Assembly: GCA_900554605.1 (NCBI GenBank)
Contig: USHU01000050.1
Coordinates: forward strand, 1 to 7,014
Length of the DNA: 7,014 nucleotides
Direction of reading: 5' to 3'
Source: an uncultured Actinomyces sp.
GTDB taxonomy: Bacteria; Actinomycetota; Actinomycetes; Actinomycetales; Actinomycetaceae
Shown: piece after piece, positions 1-6,114 of the stretch
How positions within the stretch are numbered: position 1 is the first letter of the stretch
How the letters are laid out: each line of letters begins with the position of its first letter
The notes under the pieces: generated by a model
Database searches by the model: none
Seen by the model: the letters and a program-made list of their open reading frames with translations, nothing else
What the model was told of the DNA's origin: nothing
Position numbers and translations under genes: made by a program

Positions 1-951
1 CGCGGCCTCGTACTGGGCAACCACACGCGAATGGAACAACAAGGGATCGTCAGCCGAAAGAGCAACGCGCGCGCCGGCCTCGATAAAGCGCATGAGTGGA
101 ACCGATGCGAAATCTGGGAAGACCCCCAGGTGAATATTCGATGTCGGACACACTTCGAAAGAAATATCCGCGTCAATCAAACGCCGCAGCAAATCGGGAT
201 CTTCACTGGTGCGCACGCCGTGACCCAAACGCGTCGGGTGCAGGGCTGAAACAACATTCATCACAGATTCCGGGCCCAAAAGCTCCCCGCCGTGAGGAAC
301 CGAGGCCAAACCACCATCACGGGCAATGCGGAAGGCAGGCGCAAAAGCTGAGGTGTCGCCAACGCGCTCATCATTGGACAGACCAAAGCCCACAACCTGT
401 CCGGGGCCATCGCCGGCATACTGAACTGCCAGACGAGCAAGCGTGCGTGCGTCAAGAGGATGGCGAATTCGCGAGGCCGCAACGATCAATGCAACTTCAA
501 CGCCCGTGCGCTTCCCCGCAGCGATCGCCTCGTCAATGATGATCTCCAAAGCGGGAGTAATCCCGCCAACCCAGGGCGAGTAAGACGTGGGGTCGACCTG
601 CATTTCGAGGCGACGCGAGCCTTCGGCCGCATCATCTTCCGCGGCCTCGGCAACGATTCGTCGCATCGCGGCTTCGGAACGCACTAAAGCTCGCGCGGCA
701 TCGTAGGAGCGCTGGAAACGGAACCATCCGCGGGCGTCTGCGGGCACGGTTAAGGGATCCAGGTCCAACAGGTGCGGGGGAAGGCGCGCGCCTTTTTCCT
801 GCGCCATATCCACCAGCGTCTGTGGGCGCATCGCACCTGTGAAGTGCAGGTGAAGATGCGCTTTGGGGAGTGTGGACAGCGGTCGCCGCCCAGGGGGATT
901 CGGCGCTGGAACGGTAAGAGAAGGCTGGCGAGGAATAGGCGTCGACGCCAT
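1..951 (-). CDS. add: Adenosine deaminase (3' end outside window)
   Basis: Hydrolyses adenosine (and deoxyadenosine) to inosine and ammonia in the cytoplasm, for purine salvage. The reading frame is open from ATG at 951-949 to the window edge, giving 317 residues; the family is about 340-370, so only the C-terminal end is missing. Metal-dependent deaminase motifs occur in order: HLHLH at residues 32-36 (zinc ligands His34 and His36), PHGGE at 219-223 (zinc His220, catalytic Glu223), LGHG at 242-245 (His244), FEVCPTSN at 265-272, and SADDP at 299-303 (zinc Asp301, Asp302). The HLHLHFTG version and the GFGLSNDER segment (188-196) are typical of the actinobacterial adenosine deaminase branch rather than adenine deaminase. 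The ATG shares one base with the TGA of the upstream hydrolase, and GAGAGG lies just before it, so translation is probably coupled. The family call is firm; substrate is inferred from the family. Confidence 0.9.
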   Translation of the reverse strand, partial: MASTPIPRQPSLTVPAPNPPGRRPLSTLPKAHLHLHFTGAMRPQTLVDMAQEKGARLPPHLLDLDPLTVPADARGWFRFQRSYDAARALVRSEAAMRRIVAEAAEDDAAEGSRRLEMQVDPTSYSPWVGGITPALEIIIDEAIAAGKRTGVEVALIVAASRIRHPLDARTLARLAVQYAGDGPGQVVGFGLSNDERVGDTSAFAPAFRIARDGGLASVPHGGELLGPESVMNVVSALHPTRLGHGVRTSEDPDLLRRLIDADISFEVCPTSNIHLGVFPDFASVPLMRFIEAGARVALSADDPLLFHSRVVAQYEAA

Positions 952-1760
952 CAGTGCCTCTCGACCCACAGGAGTAGGTCACGTAGGACCATGTCCTTTT
1001 CAGGCTCATTTAAGACTTCGTGGCATGCCCCGTCGATGATCCGCAGGTGAATATCTGCGTCGGGATGTGCGTCACGCACACGCTCGACAAACTCTGCAGA
1101 GCCCTCCGGCGAGGTCAGTTCATCGGCGCCACCGTGGAAAATCAGCGTGGGGCAGGTGAGGCGATCCGCATGATCAAGTGCCTTCTTGCCCTGAATCACC
1201 ATGGTCGAGGCCGTCAGAAGCGGGGGAGCGCCGTGGTAATTGAGGGGATCGGCATCGAAAGCTTCTTGGACGCTGGGATCGCGCGAAAGCAAAGAGTGCT
1301 CGGGCGTGGACTGGGCCGCCGGAACCTGTACTCCCGGCAGGTAGCGAGCGAGTTTCCCAAGTCCTCCAACCACCGGCGCGGGAAGCTGAGGAAGCGGGAT
1401 GAAAGCGGGACCAGTGAGGACCATACAGCGAATGCCTCGCTGTGAGATCAAAGCCGAGGCCGCAGTGATGAGACCCCCCATTGAATGCCCGAAAAGAATG
1501 AGCTCATTGAAACGGGAATCGGCCAAAACTTCTTGGCGAGCACTGATGTGGTCCTTGATCAACGCACCGACGTCGACCTGAGCGCGAGGCCCGGGGGAAG
1601 TGCCGTGGCCGTAGTGGTCATAAGTGGACACATCGTAGCCTGCGTTGAGGAGAGCGGTGCTGAGTCCTTCAAAACGTCCCGAATGCTCGCCGTAACCATG
1701 GGCAATCAGGACATGCCCGCGAGGCTGATCGAGGTGAGTGCGCCGAGTTGAAAGGTCCAT
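951..1760 (-). CDS. Monoacylglycerol lipase-like alpha/beta hydrolase
   Basis: A 269-residue serine hydrolase of the Hydrolase_4 / monoacylglycerol lipase family, resembling mycobacterial Rv0183, which releases fatty acid from monoacylglycerols. The oxyanion-side motif AHGYGEHSGRF is at residues 20-30, DHYGHGTSPG at 48-57, and the nucleophile elbow GHSMGG at 91-96 with Ser93. The other triad members are Asp213 (in GGADELTSP) and His247 (in GACHEVLNEP). No signal peptide is seen, so it is probably cytoplasmic or loosely membrane-associated. The start is forced: an in-frame TGA lies two codons upstream of the ATG, and no alternative start exists between them. Only about 16 residues precede the first beta strand, fewer than in Rv0183-type proteins, and no Shine-Dalgarno is visible. 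It lies 17 nt after aspC and overlaps add by one base. True substrate (lipid, lysophospholipid or another ester) cannot be told from sequence. Confidence 0.85.
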   Translation of the reverse strand: MDLSTRRTHLDQPRGHVLIAHGYGEHSGRFEGLSTALLNAGYDVSTYDHYGHGTSPGPRAQVDVGALIKDHISARQEVLADSRFNELILFGHSMGGLITAASALISQRGIRCMVLTGPAFIPLPQLPAPVVGGLGKLARYLPGVQVPAAQSTPEHSLLSRDPSVQEAFDADPLNYHGAPPLLTASTMVIQGKKALDHADRLTCPTLIFHGGADELTSPEGSAEFVERVRDAHPDADIHLRIIDGACHEVLNEPEKDMVLRDLLLWVERH

Positions 1761-1761
1761 G

Positions 1762-1775
1762 TGTCAATTGTGACA
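1762..1775. repeat. Short inverted repeat in aspC-hydrolase gap
   Basis: TGTCA, four bases, TGACA: a perfect 5-bp dyad filling most of the 17-nt gap between the aspC stop and the hydrolase ATG, where a Shine-Dalgarno would be expected. It could be a small operator, an mRNA hairpin hiding the start, or chance; nothing else supports a role. Confidence 0.3.
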
Positions 1776-1777
1776 GC

Positions 1778-3103
1778 TCAAGGCGTCATTTGGGTAGCGA
1801 TATTGGGGTGTGACTTGACGAAGGGTAAGAACAATCCCGCACGGCTAGCGATGCGCCTACCGCGCGGGATTTCATAGTGGAACCCTGAGTCAGCGAGCTC
1901 GGAGAGAAGCTCCTGAATTCGTCCCACGCCCTCGACCAAATCGTCATCAGACAAAGCGTAGGAGAGGCGAATGAAGCCTGAGGGGCCGAAGGCTTCGCCC
2001 GGGACAACTGCGACCTCAACCTCATCGAGGATCAGATCTGCCAGCTCGGAAGAAGTCGTGGGAACCTTGCCGCGAATTGAACGGCCAAGAAGCCCGCTCA
2101 CGCTGGGGTAGGCGTAGAACGCTCCACGCGGAGTTGGGACTTCGAGTCCGTCGATCTCGCGGAGCATCTTCACCATGGTCTGACGGCGGCGATCGAAAGC
2201 CTCGCGCATATGCTCAACCACATCCAGCGGTCCGTTGAGGGCAGCAATTGCCGCACACTGAGCAATATTGTTGACATTCGAAGTCAGGTGCGATTGGAAG
2301 GACGTCGCAGCGCGAATGACATCGCGAGGACCAATCATCCAACCCACACGCCAACCGGTCATCGCATAGGTCTTCGCAACACCGTTCAACACGATGGTCT
2401 GGTCGGCAAGTTCGGGAACCTCGGCAACGATGTGCACGCTTTGTGCACCGTCGTAGAGCAGGTGCTCGTAGATCTCATCGGTGATCACCCACACGCCGTG
2501 CTTGAGTGCCCACTGCCCGATCGAACGGATCTCCTCGCGGGTATAGACGCTTCCCGTCGGGTTCGACGGAGAGCACAGGAGGAGGAGCTTGGTGCGCGCA
2601 GTACGTGCGGCCTCGAGCTGGTCGACGGTGACCTTGTAGTCCTGGTCGGCTCCGGCGAAAACCTCAACAGGAGTCGCCCCGGCGAGCTTGATCACCTCGG
2701 GGTAGGTGGTCCAGTAGGGGGTGGGGAGGATGGCCTCGTCGCCGGGGTTCAGCAGCGATGCGAAGGCTTGGAAAACCGCCTGCTTCCCACCGTTGGTCAC
2801 CAAAACCTGGTCCGGGTTAACTTCGTATCCAGAATCGCGCAGAGTCTTGCGAGCGATTGCTTCCTTGAGAGCGGGAAGCCCCGAGGCGGGGGTGTAACGG
2901 TACATCGCAGGGTTGCGCGCCGCTTCGAGCGCGGCCTCGACAATGTAATCGGGGGTGGCGAAATCAGGTTCGCCCGCACCGAAACCAACGACGGGGCGTC
3001 CTTGGGCCTTCAGTGCCTTGGCCTTAGCATCGACGGCAAGGGTCGCTGAAGGAGTGATATTTGCGAAGCGCGTTGAGACGCGGGAGGCTGATTGAGTATC
3101 CAC
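1778..3103 (-). CDS. aspC: Aspartate aminotransferase (class I PLP)
   Basis: Transfers the amino group between aspartate and 2-oxoglutarate (oxaloacetate/glutamate) using pyridoxal phosphate, in the cytoplasm. Numbering from GTG at 3103-3101 gives 441 residues. Seen: the GFGAGEPDF substrate-binding segment at 40-48, SNPTG at 180-184 (Asn181 contacts PLP), TDEIY with Asp209 (pyridine nitrogen), the PLP Schiff-base lysine Lys244 in [12 protein letters not shown], and the carboxylate-binding arginine Arg379 in FIRLSYA. The start was chosen because family members begin about ten residues before [20 protein letters not shown]. Another GTG at 3148 would add 15 unusual residues; neither start has a clear Shine-Dalgarno. 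The conserved domain ends near residue 405, yet the frame continues about 36-40 residues, through a hairpin that looks like a terminator. This suggests a lost stop or frameshift, or a lineage-specific tail. Divergent from the tRNA-Trp/secE cluster. Confidence 0.88.
   Translation of the reverse strand: MDTQSASRVSTRFANITPSATLAVDAKAKALKAQGRPVVGFGAGEPDFATPDYIVEAALEAARNPAMYRYTPASGLPALKEAIARKTLRDSGYEVNPDQVLVTNGGKQAVFQAFASLLNPGDEAILPTPYWTTYPEVIKLAGATPVEVFAGADQDYKVTVDQLEAARTARTKLLLLCSPSNPTGSVYTREEIRSIGQWALKHGVWVITDEIYEHLLYDGAQSVHIVAEVPELADQTIVLNGVAKTYAMTGWRVGWMIGPRDVIRAATSFQSHLTSNVNNIAQCAAIAALNGPLDVVEHMREAFDRRRQTMVKMLREIDGLEVPTPRGAFYAYPSVSGLLGRSIRGKVPTTSSELADLILDEVEVAVVPGEAFGPSGFIRLSYALSDDDLVEGVGRIQELLSELADSGFHYEIPRGRRIASRAGLFLPFVKSHPNIATQMTP
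1827..1871 (-). terminator. Terminator-like hairpin inside aspC 3' end
   Basis: Read on the minus strand, AAUCCCGC (1871-1864) pairs with GCGGGAUU (1840-1833). The stem continues through a G·U, three G·C and a U·G pair, then one A·A mismatch and four more pairs (one of them G·U) around a three-base loop. The wobble pairs work only in minus-strand RNA, which fits a role in leftward transcripts. GUUCUU follows, a short and imperfect U tract. The hairpin sits about 20 nt after an out-of-frame TGA (1892-1890) located exactly where the aspartate aminotransferase family usually ends. The structure is seen; terminator function is inferred, and ribosomes reading the extended aspC frame would pass through it. 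Confidence 0.6.
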
Positions 3104-3249
3104 GCGAACATTGTGGCATGGATAGATCCATTTATTGGTGTGAGTCACAATTTGAGCACTTATGAGGCGCGCGCATCGTGGTGAGTTGGACAGGAGGCCT
3201 CTTCTCCCCTAAACTCAACCGAGCAAGTCTTTTTCGGAAGAGTTGCAGT
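3104..3249. other. Divergent intergenic region, aspC / tRNA-Trp
   Basis: Gap between the chosen aspC start and the tRNA. It must hold promoters for both directions. On the plus strand a reasonable candidate is seen at 3186-3215. On the minus strand no convincing -35/-10 pair could be picked upstream of aspC, so aspC may use a weak, leaderless or regulator-dependent promoter. No repeats or additional ORFs are supported here. Confidence 0.6.
3186..3215 (+). promoter_or_regulatory. Candidate promoter for tRNA-Trp-secE
   Basis: TTGGAC at 3186-3191 and TAAACT at 3210-3215 are separated by 18 bases and resemble a housekeeping sigma factor promoter (4 of 6 matches at -10). The expected transcription start near 3222 would leave a leader of roughly 28 nt before the mature tRNA 5' end. 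This is the only decent candidate in the gap, but it is a weak-consensus match read by eye. Confidence 0.45.
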
Positions 3250-3325
3250 AGGGCAGTGGCGCAATTGGTAGCGCACCGGTCTCCAAAACCGGCGGTTGTG
3301 GGTTCGAGTCCCGCCTGCCCTGCCA
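3250..3325 (+). tRNA. trnW: tRNA-Trp (anticodon CCA)
   Basis: A full cloverleaf can be drawn. The acceptor stem AGGGCAG (3250-3256) pairs with CTGCCCT (3315-3321). The D arm is GCGC ... GCGC. The anticodon stem CCGGT/ACCGG encloses loop CTCCAAA with anticodon CCA at 3283-3285, which reads UGG. The T arm is GTGGG-TTCGAGT-CCCGC. The discriminator base is G3322, as usual for bacterial tRNA-Trp, and the terminal CCA is encoded (3323-3325). It lies 27 nt before secE on the same strand with no terminator between, so both are likely on one transcript that RNase processing separates. Confidence 0.97.
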
Positions 3326-3352
3326 CTGAGGTGCATAACTATTGGAGGAACG

Positions 3353-3649
3353 ATGAGCGAATCCCAGGCTCGCCGTGAAGAATCCCCGCGGGCGGATCGC
3401 ACGAAGAAGCGTGCAACCCCCTCGCGTGATGGCGCACCTCAAACCAAGGAAAAGCGTCCGAATATTTTCAAGCGTATGGTGATCTTCGTCTCTCAGGTGA
3501 TCTCTGAGATGAAGAAAGTCATTTATCCCAGCGGTTCTGAGACTTGGACGTACTTCCTCGTCGTCATTGTGTTTGTTGCCGCAATTATGGCTTTCACTGG
3601 CCTTCTTGATTTCTTATTCGGTAGACTGAACTCATTGGTATTTGGCTGA
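3353..3649 (+). CDS. secE: Preprotein translocase subunit SecE
   Basis: Small membrane subunit that clamps SecY in the SecYEG protein-export channel. The 98-residue protein has a charged, cytoplasmic N-terminal tail (about residues 1-36), then an amphipathic helix with the conserved EMKKVIYPS segment at 52-60, a Thr/Trp junction at 64-66, and one membrane helix at about 67-90. Single-span SecE is the normal form outside the enterobacteria, and the length fits actinobacterial SecE. The ATG is decided by a strong GGAGG at 3344-3348, four bases upstream; the longer frame starting inside the tRNA is spurious. It follows tRNA-Trp closely, and its stop is followed by a hairpin terminator, which partly separates it from nusG. 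Confidence 0.95.
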   Translation: MSESQARREESPRADRTKKRATPSRDGAPQTKEKRPNIFKRMVIFVSQVISEMKKVIYPSGSETWTYFLVVIVFVAAIMAFTGLLDFLFGRLNSLVFG

Positions 3650-3656
3650 AACCGTT

Positions 3657-3690
3657 AACCCGCCCGCAGGAATGCAGGCGGGTTTCTTCT
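3657..3690 (+). terminator. Intrinsic terminator between secE and nusG
   Basis: AACCCGCC (3657-3664) pairs perfectly with GGCGGGTT (3677-3684). Inside, one C·A mismatch is followed by GCA/TGC closing a GGAA loop (a GNRA tetraloop). A pyrimidine-rich TTTCTTCT follows. It begins seven bases after the secE stop. The geometry is that of a factor-independent terminator; it may be partial, since no clear promoter is seen between it and nusG. Confidence 0.75.
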
Positions 3691-3727
3691 ACGGCTCGGC
3701 CGCGAACACCGCGCGAGCGTTAAGCAC

Positions 3728-3733
3728 AGGAGG
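3728..3733 (+). promoter_or_regulatory. nusG ribosome binding site
   Basis: A perfect AGGAGG seven bases before GTG at 3741. It decides the nusG start: the frame stays open upstream to a TTG at 3642 that overlaps secE, but that stretch includes the terminator hairpin and has no such site. Confidence 0.9.
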
Positions 3734-3740
3734 AAAACCC

Positions 3741-4553
3741 GTGAGCCTAGACAATATCGAAGAGGCCCCGATCGACACCTTTGACGGTGGAATCGCGCCC
3801 GAAGCTGATCTGGAAACTGCCGCACAGCGCGAAGACGATGTGGCAGAGCGCCTCGAGGACGCTCCCCTCGAGCGCGAGGAGGCGCGTGAAGAAGGCGACG
3901 CGGAAGCTGGCGTTGAAGAAGCAGCTGAGCAGGCGGCCTCGTCAGAAGATGATCCGGTCGAAAAGCTGCGCCGCGAACTCTACATGTCTCCCGGCGACTG
4001 GTACGTCATTCACACCTACTCCGGTCACGAGCGCAAGGTGAAGGCAAACCTTGAGCAGCGTATTACCAACCAGAACATGGAAGACTCGATTTTCCAGGTC
4101 GAGGTTCCCGATGAGTACGTCATGGAGTATCGCGGAAACGCGAAGAAGCGCGTTCGTCGCGTGCGTATTCCCGGCTATGTCATCGTCTGCATGGACTTCA
4201 ATGAAGACTCCTACCGCGTGGTAAAGGAAACCCCCGCGGTCACTGGCTTCGTGGGCGACCAGCACAACCCGGTCCCGCTTTCGATCGACGAGGTCGTCAT
4301 GCTGCTGACCCCGAATGTTCTCGAGGCCGCGGCTGCAGAAGAGAAGAGCGCTCCCGCCCCCGTCCAGGAAGTTCAGACCCAGTTCGAGGTCGGCGAGGTT
4401 GTCACCGTTATCGACGGCGCATTCGCCACCATGAGCGCTGTGATTTCTGAGATCATGCCTGAAACCCAGCGTCTGAAGGTCCTCCTGACCATCTTTGAGC
4501 GTGAGACCCCCATGGAGCTCACCTTCGATCAGGTCGAGAAGATCGAAGAGTAA
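3741..4553 (+). CDS. nusG: Transcription termination/antitermination factor NusG
   Basis: Binds RNA polymerase during elongation, modulates pausing, and links polymerase to Rho or the ribosome. The 270-residue protein starts with GTG. Residues 1-80 form an acidic, low-complexity tail (29 Asp/Glu against 7 Lys/Arg), an extension known from actinobacterial NusG and absent in the short E. coli protein. The NGN domain starts at [11 protein letters not shown] (87-97), with [15 protein letters not shown] at about 135-149 and TGFVG at 168-172. An Ala/Glu-rich linker (about 193-212) leads to the KOW domain (about 216-268): [21 protein letters not shown], then the conserved [18 protein letters not shown] end. 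FAT in place of the usual proline-rich turn is normal for actinobacteria. It sits between a terminator upstream and a promoter-bearing gap downstream, so it may be expressed partly independently of its neighbours. Confidence 0.96.
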   Translation: MSLDNIEEAPIDTFDGGIAPEADLETAAQREDDVAERLEDAPLEREEAREEGDAEAGVEEAAEQAASSEDDPVEKLRRELYMSPGDWYVIHTYSGHERKVKANLEQRITNQNMEDSIFQVEVPDEYVMEYRGNAKKRVRRVRIPGYVIVCMDFNEDSYRVVKETPAVTGFVGDQHNPVPLSIDEVVMLLTPNVLEAAAAEEKSAPAPVQEVQTQFEVGEVVTVIDGAFATMSAVISEIMPETQRLKVLLTIFERETPMELTFDQVEKIEE

Positions 4554-4567
4554 ACGCCTCGTGGCGT
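4554..4567 (+). other. Small hairpin directly after nusG stop
   Basis: ACGCC (4554-4558) pairs with GGCGT (4563-4567) around a TCGT loop, starting at the base after the TAA. No T tract follows, so it is unlikely to be an intrinsic terminator; it could protect or mark the 3' end. A similar CCTCGTGG core recurs after rplK. Confidence 0.45.
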
Positions 4568-4585
4568 GACCTCGAGCACCAAGAC

Positions 4586-4614
4586 TTGGGGGAGCGCCGA
4601 CATCGCGTTATGAT
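4586..4614 (+). promoter_or_regulatory. Candidate promoter for rplK-rplA
   Basis: TTGGGG at 4586-4591, a 17-base spacer, and TATGAT at 4609-4614 (5 of 6 with the -10 consensus). The expected start near 4621 gives a leader of about 109 nt before the rplK ATG. The good -10 and ideal spacing make this the best promoter candidate in the window, though the -35 matches only its TTG. Confidence 0.6.
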
Positions 4615-4620
4615 GTAGAT

Positions 4621-4729
4621 TCGTGCGTCTGGGTGGACTATGTCCGCAGGTTGCTCTTCCTGTGGACCCCACGTGGATGCATGCCGCGGTAGTCTCCGCG
4701 GCCCAGTAAGAAATAGAAAGACCCGAAAT
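4621..4729 (+). promoter_or_regulatory. Structured mRNA leader of rplK-rplA
   Basis: Two hairpins are seen. The first pairs GTCCGCAGG (4642-4650) with CCTGTGGAC (4659-4667), nine pairs including one G·U, around an eight-base loop. The second pairs GCCGCGG (4683-4689) with CCGCGGC (4696-4702) around six bases. The start codon follows 27 nt later, with only a weak AGAAAG site. In many bacteria ribosomal protein L1 represses this operon by binding a leader that mimics its 23S rRNA site; a similar role here is an inference, since I could not match the L1 target motif by eye. Confidence 0.45.
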
Positions 4730-5164
4730 ATGGCACCGAAGAAGAAGAAGGTCACCGGCCTCATTAAGCTGCAGATCGCTGCAGGCGCCGCGACCCCTGC
4801 TCCGCCCGTTGGTCCCGCACTGGGCCAACACGGCGTTAACATCGTCGAATTCACGAAGGCATACAACGCTGCAACTGAGTCGCAGCGCGGTTCGATCGTC
4901 CCGGTTGAAATCACCGTCTACGAAGATCGCTCCTTCACCTTCGTCCTCAAGACCCCTCCGGCCTCCGAGATGATCAAGAAGGCTGCAGGTGTTGCAAAGG
5001 GTTCGGGTACCCCGAACACCGCCAAGGTTGGATCGATCACCATGGACCAGGTGCGCGAAATCGCCCAGGCCAAGATGGTTGACCTCAACGCCAATGACAT
5101 TGATGCCGCTTCCAAGATCGTCGCGGGCACCGCGCGTTCCATGGGCATCACTGTTCAGGACTGA
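4730..5164 (+). CDS. rplK: 50S ribosomal protein L11
   Basis: Forms the GTPase-associated centre at the base of the ribosomal stalk with 23S rRNA, and contacts elongation factors; it is also the binding site of thiopeptide antibiotics. The 144-residue length is standard. The N-terminal domain shows [20 protein letters not shown] (11-30) with the conserved proline run, then [11 protein letters not shown] (31-41). The C-terminal RNA-binding domain spans about 75-144, with [12 protein letters not shown] at 101-112 and a conserved SMGI at 137-140. ATG at 4730 was chosen because the protein begins with the family-typical MAPKKKKV; the frame remains open upstream to 4640, but that part is the structured leader. 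Followed after 66 nt by rplA. Confidence 0.97.
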   Translation: MAPKKKKVTGLIKLQIAAGAATPAPPVGPALGQHGVNIVEFTKAYNAATESQRGSIVPVEITVYEDRSFTFVLKTPPASEMIKKAAGVAKGSGTPNTAKVGSITMDQVREIAQAKMVDLNANDIDAASKIVAGTARSMGITVQD

Positions 5165-5172
5165 CCCTTTAT

Positions 5173-5199
5173 TACCTCGTGGTAGGGCAGGCGCTGCCC
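5173..5199 (+). other. Two abutting hairpins in rplK-rplA gap
   Basis: TACC (5173-5176) pairs with GGTA (5181-5184) around TCGT. Immediately next, GGGCAG (5185-5190) pairs with CTGCCC (5194-5199) around GCG. There is no unpaired base between them, so they could stack end to end. No T tract follows, so termination is unlikely. They may affect mRNA processing or translation of rplA, whose site AAGGAG begins 15 bases later. Structure seen; role unknown. Confidence 0.4.
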
Positions 5200-5230
5200 G
5201 ACACCCACACCTGCAAGGAGAAGAAGCAGA

Positions 5231-5947
5231 ATGACGAAGCGCTCTAAGAGCTACCGCGCAGCGGCGGAGAAGATCCACGCTGGCGAACTGTACAGCCCCC
5301 TGGCCGCAATGCGTTTGGCCAAGGAAACCTCGGTCACCAAGTTCGATTCAACCGTCGAGGTTGTTATGCGACTGGGTGTTGATCCCCGTAAGGCGGATCA
5401 GATGGTCCGGGGCACCGTTTCCCTGCCGCACGGCACCGGCAAGACCGCCCGGGTCTTGGTCTTCGCCGTTGGCGAGCGCGCACAGGAAGCACTCGACGCT
5501 GGAGCCGACGAGGTCGGCGGCGACGAGCTCATCGAAAAGGTTGCCAAGGGCTACACCGACTTCGATGTCGCCGTTGCTACCCCCGACCTGATGGGCAAGG
5601 TTGGCCGCCTCGGCCGTATCCTCGGCCCCCGTGGCCTCATGCCGAACCCCAAGACCGGCACCGTCACCATGGATGTCGCCAAGGCCGTTAAGGAAATCAA
5701 GGGCGGTCGTATCGAGTTCCGTGTCGACAAGCACTCGAACCTGGCATTCATCGTCGGTAAGGTTTCCTTCACCGCCGAGCAGCTCGTTGAGAACTACGCA
5801 GTTGTTCTCGATGAGATCCTGCGTCTGAAGCCGGCTTCCGCAAAGGGCCGTTACATCATCAAGGCCACGGTCGCCACGACCATGGGCCCCGGTATCCCCT
5901 TGGATGCCACCAAGACTCGCGCCCTGACCTCCGAGGATGCTTCCTGA
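5231..5947 (+). CDS. rplA: 50S ribosomal protein L1
   Basis: Binds helices 76-78 of 23S rRNA to form the mobile L1 arm, which helps deacylated tRNA leave the E site; in many bacteria it also represses its own operon. At 238 residues it has the usual length (about 230-240). The N-terminus [15 protein letters not shown], domain I, the central domain II with [13 protein letters not shown] (75-87) and the L1 family signature [20 protein letters not shown] (125-144) are all seen. The conserved [17 protein letters not shown] segment lies at 164-180, and the end [21 protein letters not shown] at about 205-225. AAGGAG at 5215-5220, ten bases before the ATG, supports the start. A strong terminator follows 34 nt after the stop, closing the cluster. 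Confidence 0.97.
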   Translation: MTKRSKSYRAAAEKIHAGELYSPLAAMRLAKETSVTKFDSTVEVVMRLGVDPRKADQMVRGTVSLPHGTGKTARVLVFAVGERAQEALDAGADEVGGDELIEKVAKGYTDFDVAVATPDLMGKVGRLGRILGPRGLMPNPKTGTVTMDVAKAVKEIKGGRIEFRVDKHSNLAFIVGKVSFTAEQLVENYAVVLDEILRLKPASAKGRYIIKATVATTMGPGIPLDATKTRALTSEDAS

Positions 5948-5981
5948 AGCATGAGAGGTTAACGGCAGATAGTCGTTTTCT

Positions 5982-6020
5982 AAGGCCCCCACGAGCACTG
6001 CTCGTGGGGGCCTTTGTGTT
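5982..6020 (+). terminator. Intrinsic terminator after rplA
   Basis: A perfect 15-bp stem: AAGGCCCCCACGAGC (5982-5996) pairs with GCTCGTGGGGGCCTT (6000-6014) around three bases, followed by TTTGTGTT. A clear factor-independent terminator that ends the ribosomal cluster and insulates the ECF transporter genes. The opposite strand lacks a T tract, so it acts rightwards only. Confidence 0.93.
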
Positions 6021-6027
6021 ATTCCAA

Positions 6028-6056
6028 TTGGGCACAAGGTCTTACAAGCCTACATA
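6028..6056 (+). promoter_or_regulatory. Weak candidate promoter for ECF transporter
   Basis: TTGGGC at 6028-6033 and TACATA at 6051-6056 are 17 bases apart. Both hexamers match consensus only in part (3 of 6 at -10). It is offered because its -10 end abuts and overlaps the metal-box-like dyad at 6055, the arrangement expected for a repressor that blocks polymerase. Confidence 0.35.
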
Positions 6057-6073
6057 AAGATAGGCTATCCTTA
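6055..6073 (+). promoter_or_regulatory. DtxR/IdeR-like metal-repressor operator
   Basis: TAAAGATAGGCTATCCTTA is a 19-bp dyad centred on G6064, with one mismatched pair between its nine-base arms. Compared with the DtxR/IdeR consensus TWAGGTWAGSCTWACCTWA it agrees at 17 of 19 positions. It lies between the rplA terminator and the ECF S-component ATG (41 bases upstream), in an AT-richer stretch. The dyad and match are seen; control by an iron- or manganese-dependent DtxR-family repressor is inferred. Confidence 0.65.
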
Positions 6074-6114
6074 GCTTTATTCAATAAACCTCATTATCGT
6101 CAAAGGTTGCGATC

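Noticed and set aside
96..539. Open frame of 147 codons on the plus strand
   Set aside because: Antisense to adenosine deaminase, whose conserved motifs on the minus strand are unmistakable; the plus-strand product is low-complexity and arginine/proline-rich.
2210..3049. Open frame of 279 codons on the plus strand
   Set aside because: It lies wholly antisense to aspC, has no family resemblance or ribosome site, and such shadows are common opposite GC-rich coding DNA.
3642..3740. Possible longer nusG starting at TTG 3642
   Set aside because: The extra 33 codons overlap the end of secE and include the terminator hairpin; a perfect AGGAGG before GTG 3741 marks the true start.
4529..5278. Open frame of 249 codons on the minus strand
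   Set aside because: Covers rplK in antisense and crosses the leader and promoter; no recognisable domain.
6035..6053. Possible second DtxR-like site upstream of the main box
   Set aside because: Only the outer half-site bases (AAGGT and GCCTA) resemble the consensus; about 11 of 19 positions agree and the centre does not match.
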